The notes under the pieces were generated by a model, which saw only the letters and a list, made by a program, of their open reading frames with translations, ran no database searches and had not been told where the DNA came from. The position numbers were made by a program, and so were the translations under genes. This document shows positions 53,616 through 64,000 of a stretch of 64,000 nt of DNA, in pieces. How positions within the stretch are numbered: the first letter of the stretch is position 1; each line of letters starts with the position of its first letter. The stretch comes from Fragum whitleyi (taxonomy: Eukaryota; Mollusca; Bivalvia; Cardiida; Cardiidae). The DNA is taken from contig OX411543.1 of NCBI GenBank assembly GCA_948146395.1, positions 72,344,948-72,408,947 on the forward strand. The letters run 5' to 3'.

Positions 53616-54132
53616 AATGTGGGAAAATTTGAATTTCAATCCAGGTTAGATTGCTGTATTACACACTATTTAAAGTTCCGATTCCTTTCTTGTGATTTCG
53701 CTTTCTCGACGGTGTTAGAACGTGATCTTTTGCGCGATCTCTCAATGGTCTGTGCCGCAACCGGTTGTGGACAAGGTTCGTAGATCCCTACAAGTGGGAT
53801 AAACTGTTTTCCAACTGAAATGTCGTCTAAACAGAGGGCTCCGCCCCCTCGTCTCATTTGACTCTCCTAAAATGCAAAAAGATAGATTAATATTAATATT
53901 AATAGATACCCATGGTTCATCTTGCCAATTGTTAAGCATAGACAGGATAGTATTTTCAACCTATCAGGTTCATCGTTTTATTTCTAACAATCGAAACAAC
54001 AATCCTAATTGGCTGAAAGTAATTTCTTGTCAAAATTCAAACAATCGTGAGCGTTTATCCCTTATACAACCGTGCTTAGAAAATACAATTCAGAATAAAT
54101 GTATTAATGACTATTGAATTACTTTTGTTGTA
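53616..54132. other. Non-coding, no feature
   Basis: Short frames only, none with recognisable motifs. Confidence 0.4.
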
Positions 54133-54380
54133 CTCAAGGGCGTAACTCACGTTACGCAATTTACGCAAGTGCGTAAAAGAAATAATCCTCTTCTGAGAAA
54201 TACCGTCCCTTATTTAAGCTATAGTTACGATGTTTTGATTATTCACCGACGCCCAAATCATAAAAAGGGAGCGGACGGAGGACTTCATCTTTTGTCACAG
54301 TCCTCATTAGCTTTTCTTAAGTCGCTATCTGAGTGCGTATAAATCTCTAAGCCCTAGATACGCCTATGGTACTATTATGA
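54133..54380 (+). repeat. Dispersed repeat, copy 2
   Basis: Partner of 52617-53100. Also shares the end word 'cctagatacgcctatg' with 53065-53080, showing the family extends to at least that point. Confidence 0.6.
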
Positions 54381-55409
54381 AATGTGGCATCTTCACACTT
54401 GGCAAGACTTAAGTTTAGCACTGGCTACAATAAAAGTAGAATAGTGTAATTAACATTTGACCTTCTTGCATCACAACATCTCAATAACTGTATTCTGCGT
54501 AGTTAATGAACTGGCAGGGCGTGGCTTAACCGTGACGTAGTTTGGCGAGTTTACTTTTCAATAGTTTGGGTTCTTTCGAATTTTAGTCGGTAATCATTGT
54601 TAACCCGTGCTAATAATTGTAGCCAAAAACCTAAAGGATTCAGGGGCCTGTTTCATCAATAAATGTCCTGGGACGTGTCTTAAAAGTGTCGTAGGACACA
54701 TCCTAGGATGTTCGTAAGTCAGTTTCATCAAAACATCCTAAAAAGTTCCTAGGACGTGCATTTGCGTTTCATCAAACTTTGTCCTATTTTAACCATGCTC
54801 GATTAAAAGGCCCAAAAACGCACGTGATAAAATCACGTGCAAGCTAATTATAGCCGTGTAGATAGATTTTCCTTTAAATGTGAAACATAACATAAGATCT
54901 CATCATCGCTTACAAGCGCCAAAGAGGCGAAGTTGGATTCAACTCTATCAGAATAAACCTTTATTATAAGACAAGAGGTTGAACTGAGCTAAAAACAACC
55001 ATGTATTTCATAATAAGGTTTGGAAAAAAAGAACATTTTCCGTCTTAACCAGAAATCAGGTTTCAGGTCGGTTAAATGTGCCTCAAAATTGTCGTTTTAA
55101 AAGAATTCCTTTTGTTTTTTTGTATATCACATTAAATCACATTTCCGTACTTATGTAGTTCGGATTTCATGATTTCTTTCGTCATAAATTATCACTTTAA
55201 CGCTCTTAATTTCTTCCTACACAATGTTACAATTTCGTTGCCTTTCAATTTGCTAAGGAAAACAAAATGTCTACTATTTCACACAGTCAATTATAAAAGT
55301 CAAAGCACTGTTCAAAGCGATGAAGAATGATATCGCGATAGAGTCAACATTGTTGCTCCGATTTGCTTCAAACTTTAATGAAATAATTGTATCATCATTA
55401 GGATGGTTC

Positions 55410-56234
55410 CTTTTGACAAGAGGCCCATGAGGGCCCTTCTGGATTTTATATAACTAATGAGAAACTCTGCAGATAAGGAAGTTTACAAGAAAATTCGTGA
55501 AGAAGATAGAGAAGCTTATTCTAGTGTAGGCTAAATCTTTTACATTGGAAACCATAATTTTAATTATATATCAGTACTGATTGTAAAAGGAAAGGTTTCT
55601 TATCTATTTTATGGATAAGTCTTGATGAGTCTTGATGGATATATATCCACGAAACAATCTAGTTTGTTTAATGGCCCATTTAAATGATACTCTAGTTTTC
55701 AAAGTAAGAGTTGGTTGATGGGAAGAGGTTTTTTAAGTTTTCAGAGTAAAAATAAGCCCTGACCTGCCACGCCCTTTTTTATTTAAATCCATCCAATGGT
55801 TTTTGAGTATAAGATTTTGAAATATTTTATAGTCAAAATGAGCCCCGCCTTGCCACGCCCGTATTTGAGGTCAATCAAAATGTCTTTAACAATTTAAGTA
55901 AAGGGCCACCCAAGGAACATCCAGGCCAAATTTCATTGAAATCAGCCCATTTATTGTGAGGAGAAGACTATTTTAAGATTTTCGAGTGAAAATGCCCCGC
56001 CCTGCCACGCCCATATTTGGGGGGTCAATCAAAATTTCTTTTACAATTTTAGAAGTTGGTGACCCAAGGACCATTCCTATCAAGTTTTGTGAAAATCCGT
56101 TCATTGAACTGGGTGAGAAGATGTTTAAATAAAAAAGGTTTACGCATGCACGCATGGACGGACGGAAGGACCAACGGACGCACGACTGACACACCGCCAT
56201 GACAAAGGCTCGCTGTCTTCGGCCAGTGGGGCTA
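55410..56234 (+). mobile_element. 'agaggcccatgagggccc' repeat element nested in copy 1
   Basis: Begins 'aagaggcccatgagggccc' and ends 'cttcggccagtggggctaaa'. Copy 2 runs without it at 'ggatggttccttta'. Contains repeated phrases 'gccccgccctgccacgccc' and a terminal 'gcacgcatggacggacgga' tract, shared with 48380-48560 and 49020-49110. Confidence 0.7.
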
Positions 56235-56799
56235 AAAATGGGTCAGGTCTGTCAAGTATAGCGGAAATATAGACTTACGGAAATTTTATAAAATACCCTT
56301 ATTATCATGATATGAAATCATCAAATCATCAAATCAAATTATGCTTGAATCTAACACAGACTGCTATAAGAAGCCAGTAGAGCGTCCTTGCTCTCGTGGT
56401 GCCTCCAGTTTAGAAAAGAACGACAATTTCATTCCTTTTTCACATTTTTAGCTTGACTGTTTTCGGAGAAAAAATTCTAGGAAATGATTTAGCCTCCATA
56501 CCGTCTACTGCTTCGCCGTTGTCGAAATTAAACTTTGATCTTTTTGCGATTTCTTTGGTATTTCTGAAGGCTATATGCTGAAACTTGTAACACATGATAA
56601 AGGAAACTTATACTAATAAGATGGTAAGACTAACTCTATTTTCTTACATATCATTTCCAGAATGTTCGGCTATCGCCTGCAAAAAGCGTACTTACTACAC
56701 TCAACCCAAGCTATCGTTTTGCACTCAAGAATCTCATGTCAGTTGCAAAGGCGATCCCGAGATGTTACATCGTTTATGCTACGGTCACAAATCACTAAA

Positions 56800-57320
56800 T
56801 GCCACCGGCCGGCGTGATAACTGCCAGTTTTCGTATAAATTCGGCCGGTGGCAACCCGGCGGCAGGCAAGATCGGTAGGCGGCAGTTGGCATTTAGGACG
56901 CTGCTAGGTGGCAGTCATAATATTAAGAAAAAGTTAAAATTGTAACTGCCACCGGTCGATTTTTTCCAATTTTGCAAGTCGCCCGGGCGCCGGCCTGGTG
57001 CATTTCGAAGTCGCGCGGTGGCTGTCAAGCGGCAGGCGGGCTGCAGCGCGATTTTTACTCGGTCTTGGTGCTAGAGGGCTTTTGAAAATCGGCCGGCGAC
57101 CGGTAGGAAGTAACTGTCACTTTCCTTCACCCGGCCTGCCGCCGTTATGCCATTTACATGCCACCGTCCGATTTCAAAATATCTGCCGGCGGCAGGGCGG
57201 AGATCGAAACGCAGCAGGGATGCGCCCGTTGGTGTTGGTAGGTGGCAGGACGGCGATCTACCGAGTGCAGACTGGGCCCCTGAATAGAAATCCGCAAACA
57301 TCCATCCGCTATACAAAATT
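56800..57320. repeat. GC-rich subterminal repeat array of the Harbinger element, left
   Basis: Many short inverted and direct words of the types 'ctgccaccggccg', 'ggcggcaggc', 'gccgggcg'. A matching array on the right spans 58450-58755. Their density is much above the AT-rich neighbourhood. Possible transposase or MADF binding sites. Confidence 0.7.
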
Positions 57321-57326
57321 GTAGTC

Positions 57327-58040
57327 ATGGCGGTTCTAGTAGCTCCACAACGACTCAGAGACTTTCGAACCGCCGAATTGAGATAGAGACTCGGAAGAAT
57401 TGAACGCAGACAACAGTTGCTGTTGACTTTCCTGATGCTGGAAGAAGAACAGCGTGTCCAACAGCAGCGACGACGACGGACTTGTTGGGTGCGACCATGG
57501 TTGCAGCGAAGAGTGCTACTCGGCCAGTACGACACGCTCATGAATGAGCTGCGGATGGAAGACTGTGGGGGCTTTAAATCATTCCTACGGATGGATTGTG
57601 ACATTTTCCTCTATATACTCGAGAGGATAGAGCCCCACACCACGAAGTGTCAGAAGAACCGAGCGCCGCTAAGTCCAGGTATCAAGCTTGCCATCACCCT
57701 GAGATTCTTGGCTACAGGAATCTCATATCGAGCCCTAGAATTTGACTTTCGGGTAGCACACAACACCATTTCGCTGTTTGTGCCGCAGGTGTGTCAGGCC
57801 ATAATTGAAGAGTTCAGGGACGAACAGTGGGCCACCCCTAGCACCGAAGAAGAATGGCAGGAAGTTGCCGAGAAGTTCAGCGCCAGATGGAACTTCCATC
57901 ATGCCTGCGGGGCTTTGGACGGGAAACATATCCGCATCCGGAAGCCAAGGAAGTCGGGCAGCCTCTATTATAACTACAAGGGCTTCTTTTCTATCGTGCT
58001 GCTGGGGCTTGTTGACGCGGAGTACAAGTTCCTCTTTTGA
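57327..58040 (+). pseudogene. Harbinger transposase, truncated
   Basis: Starts MAVLVAPQRLRDFRTAEL, then an in-frame TAG at 57384-57386, then RLGRIERRQQLL in the same frame. Motifs: FLRMDCDIFLYILERI; LAITLRFLATGISYRAL; a DDE_4 catalytic start HHACGALDGKHIRIRK (first Asp); and FSIVLLGLVDAEYKFLF (second Asp), followed at once by a stop. The third acidic residue and C-terminus are missing, so it cannot be active. Confidence 0.88.
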
Positions 58041-58042
58041 AT

Positions 58043-58357
58043 CTACTCCGTATCTTGTCTCCCGTCTGAGCCAAGCGCCGAAGCAAATTCGGCCAGGGTG
58101 CTGTCCCTCCTCTTTTTGTCCTTATATGACTCGTGCGTCAGATCATAAAAGAAACTGTTCTGTTCGAAGAAATCGCATATCTTCTCGACGATCTGCTGGG
58201 CTCCCTTGCTGGTTTCCTTGTCGTTTTCCTCCTCTATGTCGGAAATATGCTCATCCTCACTGCTGTTGCTGTGTTCCTGCTGGGGATCTGGCTCTTGTCT
58301 TATGCGCTTGCGGGCTGGCGCCTTGCTCTTACCCTTTCCGCTGCATTTAGGGGGCAC
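58043..58357 (-). CDS. Harbinger DNA-binding protein (MADF/Myb-like), 3' truncated
   Basis: 104 residues, minus strand, facing the transposase. Basic start MPPKCSGKGKSKAPARKR, acidic middle, then CDFFEQNSFFYDLTHESYKD and KKRRDSTLAEFASALG, the start of a MADF-type domain as in the accessory protein of PIF/Harbinger elements. It ends shortly after, at the same deletion junction that cut the transposase. Normally it binds the transposon ends and brings the transposase to the nucleus. Confidence 0.7.
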   Translation of the reverse strand: MPPKCSGKGKSKAPARKRIRQEPDPQQEHSNSSEDEHISDIEEENDKETSKGAQQIVEKICDFFEQNSFFYDLTHESYKDKKRRDSTLAEFASALGSDGRQDTE

Positions 58358-59188
58358 CTTCTTGACAATTTAAACTACTGAAAGTTTTAGATACTTTGAG
58401 AACAATTTTAACTTTTGAGAGCAATCTAGATTTTTAATTCCTCGGAAACTAGCCTGCCGCCGTCAGATTATCGGGCGGGCGCCGGGCGGTGGCAGTTAGA
58501 ACGCCCGATTGCCGGCCGGTGGCAGGTGAAATATTGCCGGTGTCCGCCAGGTCGCCGGGCGTAGGCAGTTTATAGCCTGCCGCCTAACTGCCACCGGCCG
58601 ACATCCTGATGACGGCACACGCACCTCGGAACTTAGAAACCGCCTGCCACCGCCCGGGCCCCGTCAGGCGGCATTTTACTGGCAATTATTCATGAGCACT
58701 CGCCCGGCGGCATTCAATTTAAGGAATCGGCCGATGTCTAAAAATCGCGCGGTGGCAGTTTCACATTGTGACCGTAGCATTACTGTTTTGTATTAAATAC
58801 CCAAAGAGGACATCGTCACTCTGCGAGCTGTGCTGTCTCTTAATATTTGCTCGGTGCTCCAACTGCATACTTGCGCTAATCATTACAATGTCGACATAAC
58901 TTCGCACCCATCTGGCCAAAATATTCCAGTTCCCTTTAGTCTCACTCAATCCTCTTTGTCCTTTCTTCATCAAAAGTTTGGAAAAGAGAAGCCATATCTT
59001 CTTAAGATACAATTTTTAAGACAAAAGTATCACGTAGGACGCCGAAATCGGTGTCCTACGTTTGGGACAAAATTAAGGAACTTCCTAAATACCTCGAGTT
59101 TGATGAAACCCGATTCGTGTCTTAAAAATGTCCTAGGACGTTTTTAAGACAAAAATACGTCCTAAACAGCTTGATGAAACAGGCCCCA

Positions 59189-61743
59189 GGGGCCTGTTTC
59201 ATCAATAAATGTCCTAGGACGTGTCTTAAAAGTGTCGTAGGACACATCCTAGGATGTTCGTAAGTCAGTTTCATCAAAACATCCTAAAAAGTTCCTAGGA
59301 CGTACTTTTGCGTTTCATCAAACTTTGTCCTAATTTAACCATGCTCGATTAAAAAGCCCCAAAACGCATGTGATAAAATCACGTGCAAGCTAATTATAGC
59401 CGTGTAGATTGATTTACATTCATATGTGAAATACCGGTAAGGAGAAAACTATCAAAGATAGTCGAACGGGAGAGATACTTTAGGTTTACCTTTAAACAGT
59501 CGATTAAAGGGATAAGATCTCATCATCGCTTACAAGCCTAAAAGAGGCGAAGTTGCATCCAACTCTATCATAGTCAAGCCTTATTATAAGAAAAGAGGTT
59601 GAGTTGAGCCAAACAAAAACCAAAAAAAAAACCCCATGTATTTCATATTAAGGTTTGGAAAAAGAGTTCATTCACTGTCTTCACCAGAAAAGAGGTCGGT
59701 TGAATGTTGTAGTTATAACATAATTCCTTTTGTTACTTGTATATCTCATTATATAAAATTCAGGTACTAATGAAGTTCGAATTTCACGATTTCTTTCGTC
59801 ATAAGTCATCACGTAAACGCTCTAAATTTCTTTCGACACTTTTTTTCGACAATGTTACATGTAACTGCCTGTAATTTTCATCGATGAAATTTTAGTTTCA
59901 TAAAACATAAATTATTCTTAATTCGCCTTCTATATTTCTCTTGTAGTTTCTGATAATTACATTGATGAGTTGTACGTTTCAAAGCACGTTCTCCGTTGTA
60001 CCCAACCAAATCATCAACGGTCCACCTCCTCAAACCAAACGAGAAAGAAATTGTACCAATTGTCTAATTTTTGTAACGCTGTAAAATTTAGTCGCCTTTC
60101 AATTAGCTGAGAAAAACAAATTAGCTGTTATTTCATTTATGAAAAAACGATGTTCAACAGAACCGAAATATTACAGCGTCATCAAAGGCAAAATGACTGA
60201 TTAATGACTATCAGTCATTTGACAATGAATAATGATATTGCGATAGAGTCCACAAAGTTCATCCGATTTACTTCAAACTGTAACGAAATAATTGTATCAT
60301 CTTTAGGATGGTTCCTTTAGAAAATGGGTCAGGTCCGTCAAGTTTAGAGGAAAGATGGTATTACGGAAATTCGATAAAAAAAATCATAATTATCATGATA
60401 GATTCCACAATTGCAAGCCGATTTGCTTTCAAAAAATACAGAATGGTTCATGTAATGTAATGGTCGTTCCTTAAAAAAAACAAAAAAACCTCGTGATTAA
60501 ACAATTTCGTCTGATTTACTCCAAGCTCTCATAGAATGATTTTACTAACTTATGGATCGTTCCTTGAAAATGAGTAAGGTCCTTCAAAGGCCACAGGAAA
60601 AAAGGCCTTATGAAAATATGATAACATCTTCCCATCCCTTTACCTTTACTGCCTTTATCGGGATGGTTTTATCCTGAAGTACTTTCAAATAACATGTGAT
60701 TGAATCTAACACAGACATGTCATGCCATAGGGAGCCAGTAGAGCGTCCTATGCTTTCATGGACCTCTAGATAGGAAGAAGAAGGGAAAATTTAATTCCTT
60801 TTATACATTTTAGCTCGACTGTTTGTGGAGAAAAAAATCGAGGTAATGGTACAGCCTCCGTGCCGTCTACATCGTCGTCGTCGTCGATGTCGAGCGTCGA
60901 CCTTGATATTTTGTATTTTTTGTATTTCTTAGGCTATAAGCTGAAACTTGTAACACATGATAAAGGCAACTTATACTAATAAAAGGGTTAACCTAGCTGT
61001 TTTTCTTATACAAAATGTCAAGAATTTTTGTCCACTTTCGAGGTTGGTGTACTTGTTTTTTTGTTTGTTTTTTTTTGCTATGCTTAATTCTTATAACGCA
61101 ATATAACAAATATCGACGTAACCAATGTATACAGAATGTTGGGCTATCGCCTGCAAAAAGCGTTGTAACTACACTCGACACAAGCTATCGTTTCGCACCC
61201 AAGAGGGTCTCGTTGTATAGTTGGAGAATCTCACGTCGGTTGCAAAGTCGAACCCGCGATGCTTTAACTGCGGACTTGTTACATCGCCGTCAAAGTGTAC
61301 TGTTTTGTACATCGTCACTCTGCGTTCTGTGCTGTCTCTACACATTTGCTCGGTGCTCCAACGACATACTTGCGCCAATCATTGCAGTGTCGATATCACG
61401 ACTCATCCAGACTGCTCTAGCAACTTTGGATCGCAAGAACAACATTATAAAGATTCCCATCCCCGTCTGGCCACAATATTCGCGTTCCTTTTAGTCTCAC
61501 ACAATCATCGTTGTCTTTTTCTTCATCTAGAATTTGGAAAACAACAGCCACACCTTCTCTAGATACAATATTTAGGACAAAACTATCACGTAGGACGCCG
61601 AAATCGGTGTCTTACGTTTGGGACAAAATTTAGGAACTTCCTAAATCTCTCGAGTTTGATGAAACCCGATTTGTGTCCTAAAAATGTCCTAGGACGTTTT
61701 AAAGACAAAAAAACGTCCTAAACAGCTTGATGAAACAGGCCCC
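59189..61743 (+). mobile_element. 2.5-kb TIR element, copy 2
   Basis: 2555 bp with the same ends as copy 1, free of Harbinger. Contains 'ttatactaataa', a 'gtcgtcgtcgtcg' trinucleotide run near 60875, and a region at 61130-61560 whose reverse strand aligns with copy 1 at 58790-59010 over several broken frames (for example EHRANV in one, EHRANI in the other). This suggests a lost gene. No domain was recognised. Confidence 0.8.
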
Positions 61744-62386
61744 AGGTGCTTTGAGAGAGTGAACACATTTCATCTTTTGGTTACCAAGACCTCGTAACTT
61801 CAGCTTGATTAAGTTGAAGTTACGAAGATTTGGTTACCATCTACGATTGAAGGTCTCGAGTTATTTATGACGACTCTCTTTAGAAGTAGGTTAATATAGA
61901 TAAAAGCTGATTTCCCTTAACCTTAAGTGCCACGACCCGTTACTTAGGCTCCGCCCTGCCAGGGCATTAATCATGGATAATAAATCGATTTTATTGACAA
62001 GAGTTTTATTTTCCCCTCATATCAACAACTGATTGAACATGCTAAAAAAGAATATCGCTTAATTTTTGTACGATGTAAGTTGAAAGAAACACCGACGCCA
62101 AAAGTACCAAACTGACAGTCTAGGAGAAAAAAAACAGTCACCACTCTGTTCAGATCCCCTATACAAGTCCAGCGCCCCTTTACGCTTACGGCCCACTTGC
62201 TGTGATCTAGGGTACTGTTAAAGGGAGCTGTTTTTGGGAGTCTAATCTGTGCAATGTTGTTAACCTGAAACACGAAAGACGTATAATTATTGAAAATCAT
62301 CATTCCTCGGTCTCCTTCAAATATATGTAGGATATTAAAGGAGTGTTTATGAAATACATATTAATATTATTATTATTATTATAATT
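61744..62386. other. Non-coding, one hairpin
   Basis: 61776-61838 is a palindrome ('ggttaccaagacctcgtaac', centre 'cttgattaag'). No other feature. Confidence 0.55.
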
Positions 62387-62549
62387 CAGTGTTCCCAACC
62401 CCAACCCCCAAATGGGGGTGATTTACTCCTAAATGTATACCTGTACCCCAAATTTTGCAACCAGCCTTCTTTGTATTATATAGAGGGGGTACATACACGC
62501 TGTAAAATACCCATTTTACCCCCACATTGAAAAAGCAGTGGGAACACTG
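62387..62549. mobile_element. hAT-like MITE
   Basis: 163 bp with ends CAGTGTTCCCA and TGGGAACACTG, flanked by 'taatt' on both sides (62382-62386, 62550-62554). The CAGTG... ends are hAT-like, but the visible duplication is only 5 bp, where 8 is usual. Interior is rich in 'cccca' and its complement. Confidence 0.75.
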
Positions 62550-63070
62550 TAATTATCATTTGCTGAGTGATCAAGAAACAGATAGAAACGAGGATCGCTT
62601 TAAGATGACTTGTTTAAAAAAACATTACAGTATTCCAATATGAAAACAAGCCTCAGATACAAAGCGAGTTTGTATGCAAAAGACATTTTTTCCATTATAT
62701 TGGGAACATTAAAAAATGTTATTTTTATAAAACATGAAAAACATCAAATCGTGTCATTTGGAAGGAAATGCTATGTTTGGGTTTACATTTTATTTAAAGA
62801 CTGGCTTAATACTGTCTTCAACAATTTATAAGTTTTATAATTCTATTTATTCAATTACAAAATGGCAAAATTATAGAATTGTCTAATTGCAAAAAAAGTT
62901 GCAAGTTGAAGACGATAATGTTACTTGATGGAATTAAAAAAGGGGGATTTTGCATGTAAGAAATCACTTGTAGCAAGTAAATCCCTGATTGTCAGCAATG
63001 TCTTTTACCTTACTTTTCCGACGATTCGGGAATGTCAAAAAGCCGAATCGTGGGGGAATGTTTGAAAACA
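62550..63070. other. Non-coding, no feature
   Basis: One 73-codon frame without motifs; nothing else recognised. Confidence 0.4.
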
Positions 63071-63660
63071 CAGTATATTTTGATTTCTATTGTATATTTT
63101 CGGATTTAGTTTTTTCGGCAGTGAATACTTTTTGAGAACGTCCATAATACATGTAACTGATAAATGAAAAATGTGCCCGTGTGTGACATTTCCAATAACT
63201 TCAAATATGCGAAAAGCAAAAACTCTGGCCGGCCGGTGCATCCGCACAGTCTGACCAGAGTCTTCTCTGTGCACTTAGTAGATAGACAATGTATCAAAGT
63301 ATCGAAAGCCATCAGGTAAATTTATATTTACAGTATATTTTGATTTCTATTGTATATTTTCGGATTTAGTTTTTTCGCAAGTGAATACTTTTTGAGAACG
63401 TCCATAATACATGTAAATGAAAAATGTGCCCGTGTGACATTTCCAATAATTTCAAATATGCGCAAAGCAAAAACTCTGGCCAGCCTGTGCATCCGCACCG
63501 TCTGAACAGAGTCTTCACTATGCGCTTAGTAGATAGACATTGTCTCAAAGTATCTATAGGCCATCAGGTAACTTTATATTTACAGTATGTGGCTCTCTAT
63601 GCTGCACAATATTGACACCTCACGAACATTTCAAATTGTTGGAAATATTACACACAGGCT
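63071..63660 (+). repeat. Tandem duplication, about 260-bp period, with family F hairpin
   Basis: 'cagtatattttgatttctat' at 63071 is repeated at 63331, and a third, truncated start follows near 63582. Each unit contains a family F palindrome ('aaaactctggcc' and 'cagagtctt'). The two full units are close to identical, apart from small indels, so the duplication is fairly recent. Confidence 0.85.
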
Positions 63661-64000
63661 CAAATGAAAATAACGGTCGTAACCTTGAAGGTATTATCGC
63701 AGTTCGACGGTAGCTTTTTTGATGAGCTTGTTAGCCAACTCTGAACGTATAAATTGCTTCTTAAATTCTTAGCAATCAAATCACTGTAAATATCTGCAAA
63801 ACAAAAACAAAAATATCTATATAATATAAATATATAGTCGATCATTAAATCCGAAAAAAATAAGTCTCTCGATGTATTACATATTAGTTCATAAAAACCC
63901 ACACTTAACAGTAACGCAGGAAAACAAAACCAGTTGTACTTTTTTTATAATCCATTTATAGCTGAGTCCGTCTATTTTGCAAGCATGCATATGCCTGTAA
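63661..64000. other. Non-coding, window end
   Basis: No feature recognised before the window ends. Confidence 0.45.

Larger units (their letters stand above)
56777..58779 (+). mobile_element. PIF/Harbinger transposon, internally deleted
   Basis: 2003 bp with ends TGCTACGGTCACAA and TTGTGACCGTAGCA, flanked by the canonical TTA duplication (56774-56776, 58780-58782). The uninterrupted host sequence is still visible in copy 2 near 61310. Two facing genes (transposase plus, MADF/Myb-like protein minus) meet at a deletion junction near 58040. Both flanks hold GC-rich repeats of 'gccaccggccg' type. Confidence 0.92.
54644..59187 (+). mobile_element. 2.5-kb TIR element, copy 1, with two nested insertions
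   Basis: Ends GGGGCCTGTTTCATCAA and complement, then subterminal 'gtcctaggacgt' inverted words. Without the Harbinger insert it is 2.54 kb, almost the length of copy 2. A further ~820-bp insert at 55410-56234 is absent from copy 2, so copy 1 must also lack sequence present in copy 2 (for example about 60400-60700). Copies 1 and 2 are head-to-tail, separated by a single 'a'. No intact transposase was recognised, and its superfamily is unassigned. Confidence 0.85.

Noticed and set aside
57071..57604. Antisense frame of 177 residues over the Harbinger element
   Set aside because: It overlaps the recognised transposase on the other strand and has no motif.
61015..61494. 159-residue frame in the TIR element copy 2
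   Set aside because: The matching region in copy 1 does not keep the frame, and no domain is seen.

Overview
This 64 kb window is animal nuclear DNA. The genes are split by many introns with GT/AG boundaries, there are no operons, and mobile elements of every class crowd the sequence. The gene content points to a bivalve mollusc: a GH5 beta-mannanase of molluscan type, a catalytic PGRP joined to a defensin-like domain, a C-type lectin domain and an AIG1/GIMAP GTPase. The repeats agree, with tRNA-derived SINEs, palindromic MITEs and DNA that reads '(a)agaggcccatgagggccc'. The species cannot be named from sequence alone.

Layout. 1-7.4 kb: repeats only, with one weak defensin-like exon candidate. 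7.46-14.4 kb: a peptidoglycan recognition protein (PGRP) gene. Its first visible exon is duplicated (A and B). Copy A is split by a 3.0 kb LTR retrotransposon with identical LTRs and a 5-bp target duplication. Copy B joins in phase to two further PGRP exons and a last exon with a six-cysteine, defensin-like pattern. 14.4-20.4 kb: MITEs, including one inserted in another, and a possible two-exon gene of unknown function. 20.4-34.0 kb: ten phase-compatible exons that add up to a 530-residue protein: signal peptide, C-type lectin domain, Thr/Pro linker and a complete GH5 mannanase. 34.9-37.2 kb: an inverted/tandem repeat complex. 37.2-39.9 kb (minus): an AIG1/GIMAP GTPase with an in-frame stop that overlaps a splice-donor-like site.

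41.1-48.0 kb (minus): an intact LINE (1083-residue endonuclease/reverse transcriptase) sits inside an older, decayed LINE, with a 7-bp target duplication. 48.0-54.6 kb: a long GT repeat and several MITEs. 54.6-61.7 kb: two head-to-tail copies of a 2.5 kb TIR element. The first copy carries a PIF/Harbinger element with a TTA duplication and also a second insertion. 61.7-64 kb: a small hAT-like MITE and a 260-bp tandem duplication.

Biology. Three recognisable host genes lie within about 32 kb and all suggest microbe or glycan sensing: an amidase-type PGRP with a defensin-like tail, a lectin fused to a mannan-degrading enzyme, and a GIMAP GTPase. The strongest novelty candidates are the lectin-mannanase fusion and the PGRP gene with paired alternative exons, one of which was recently hit by a gag/protease-only retrotransposon. 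Exon limits were read by eye from homology, phase and splice dinucleotides, with no transcript support.
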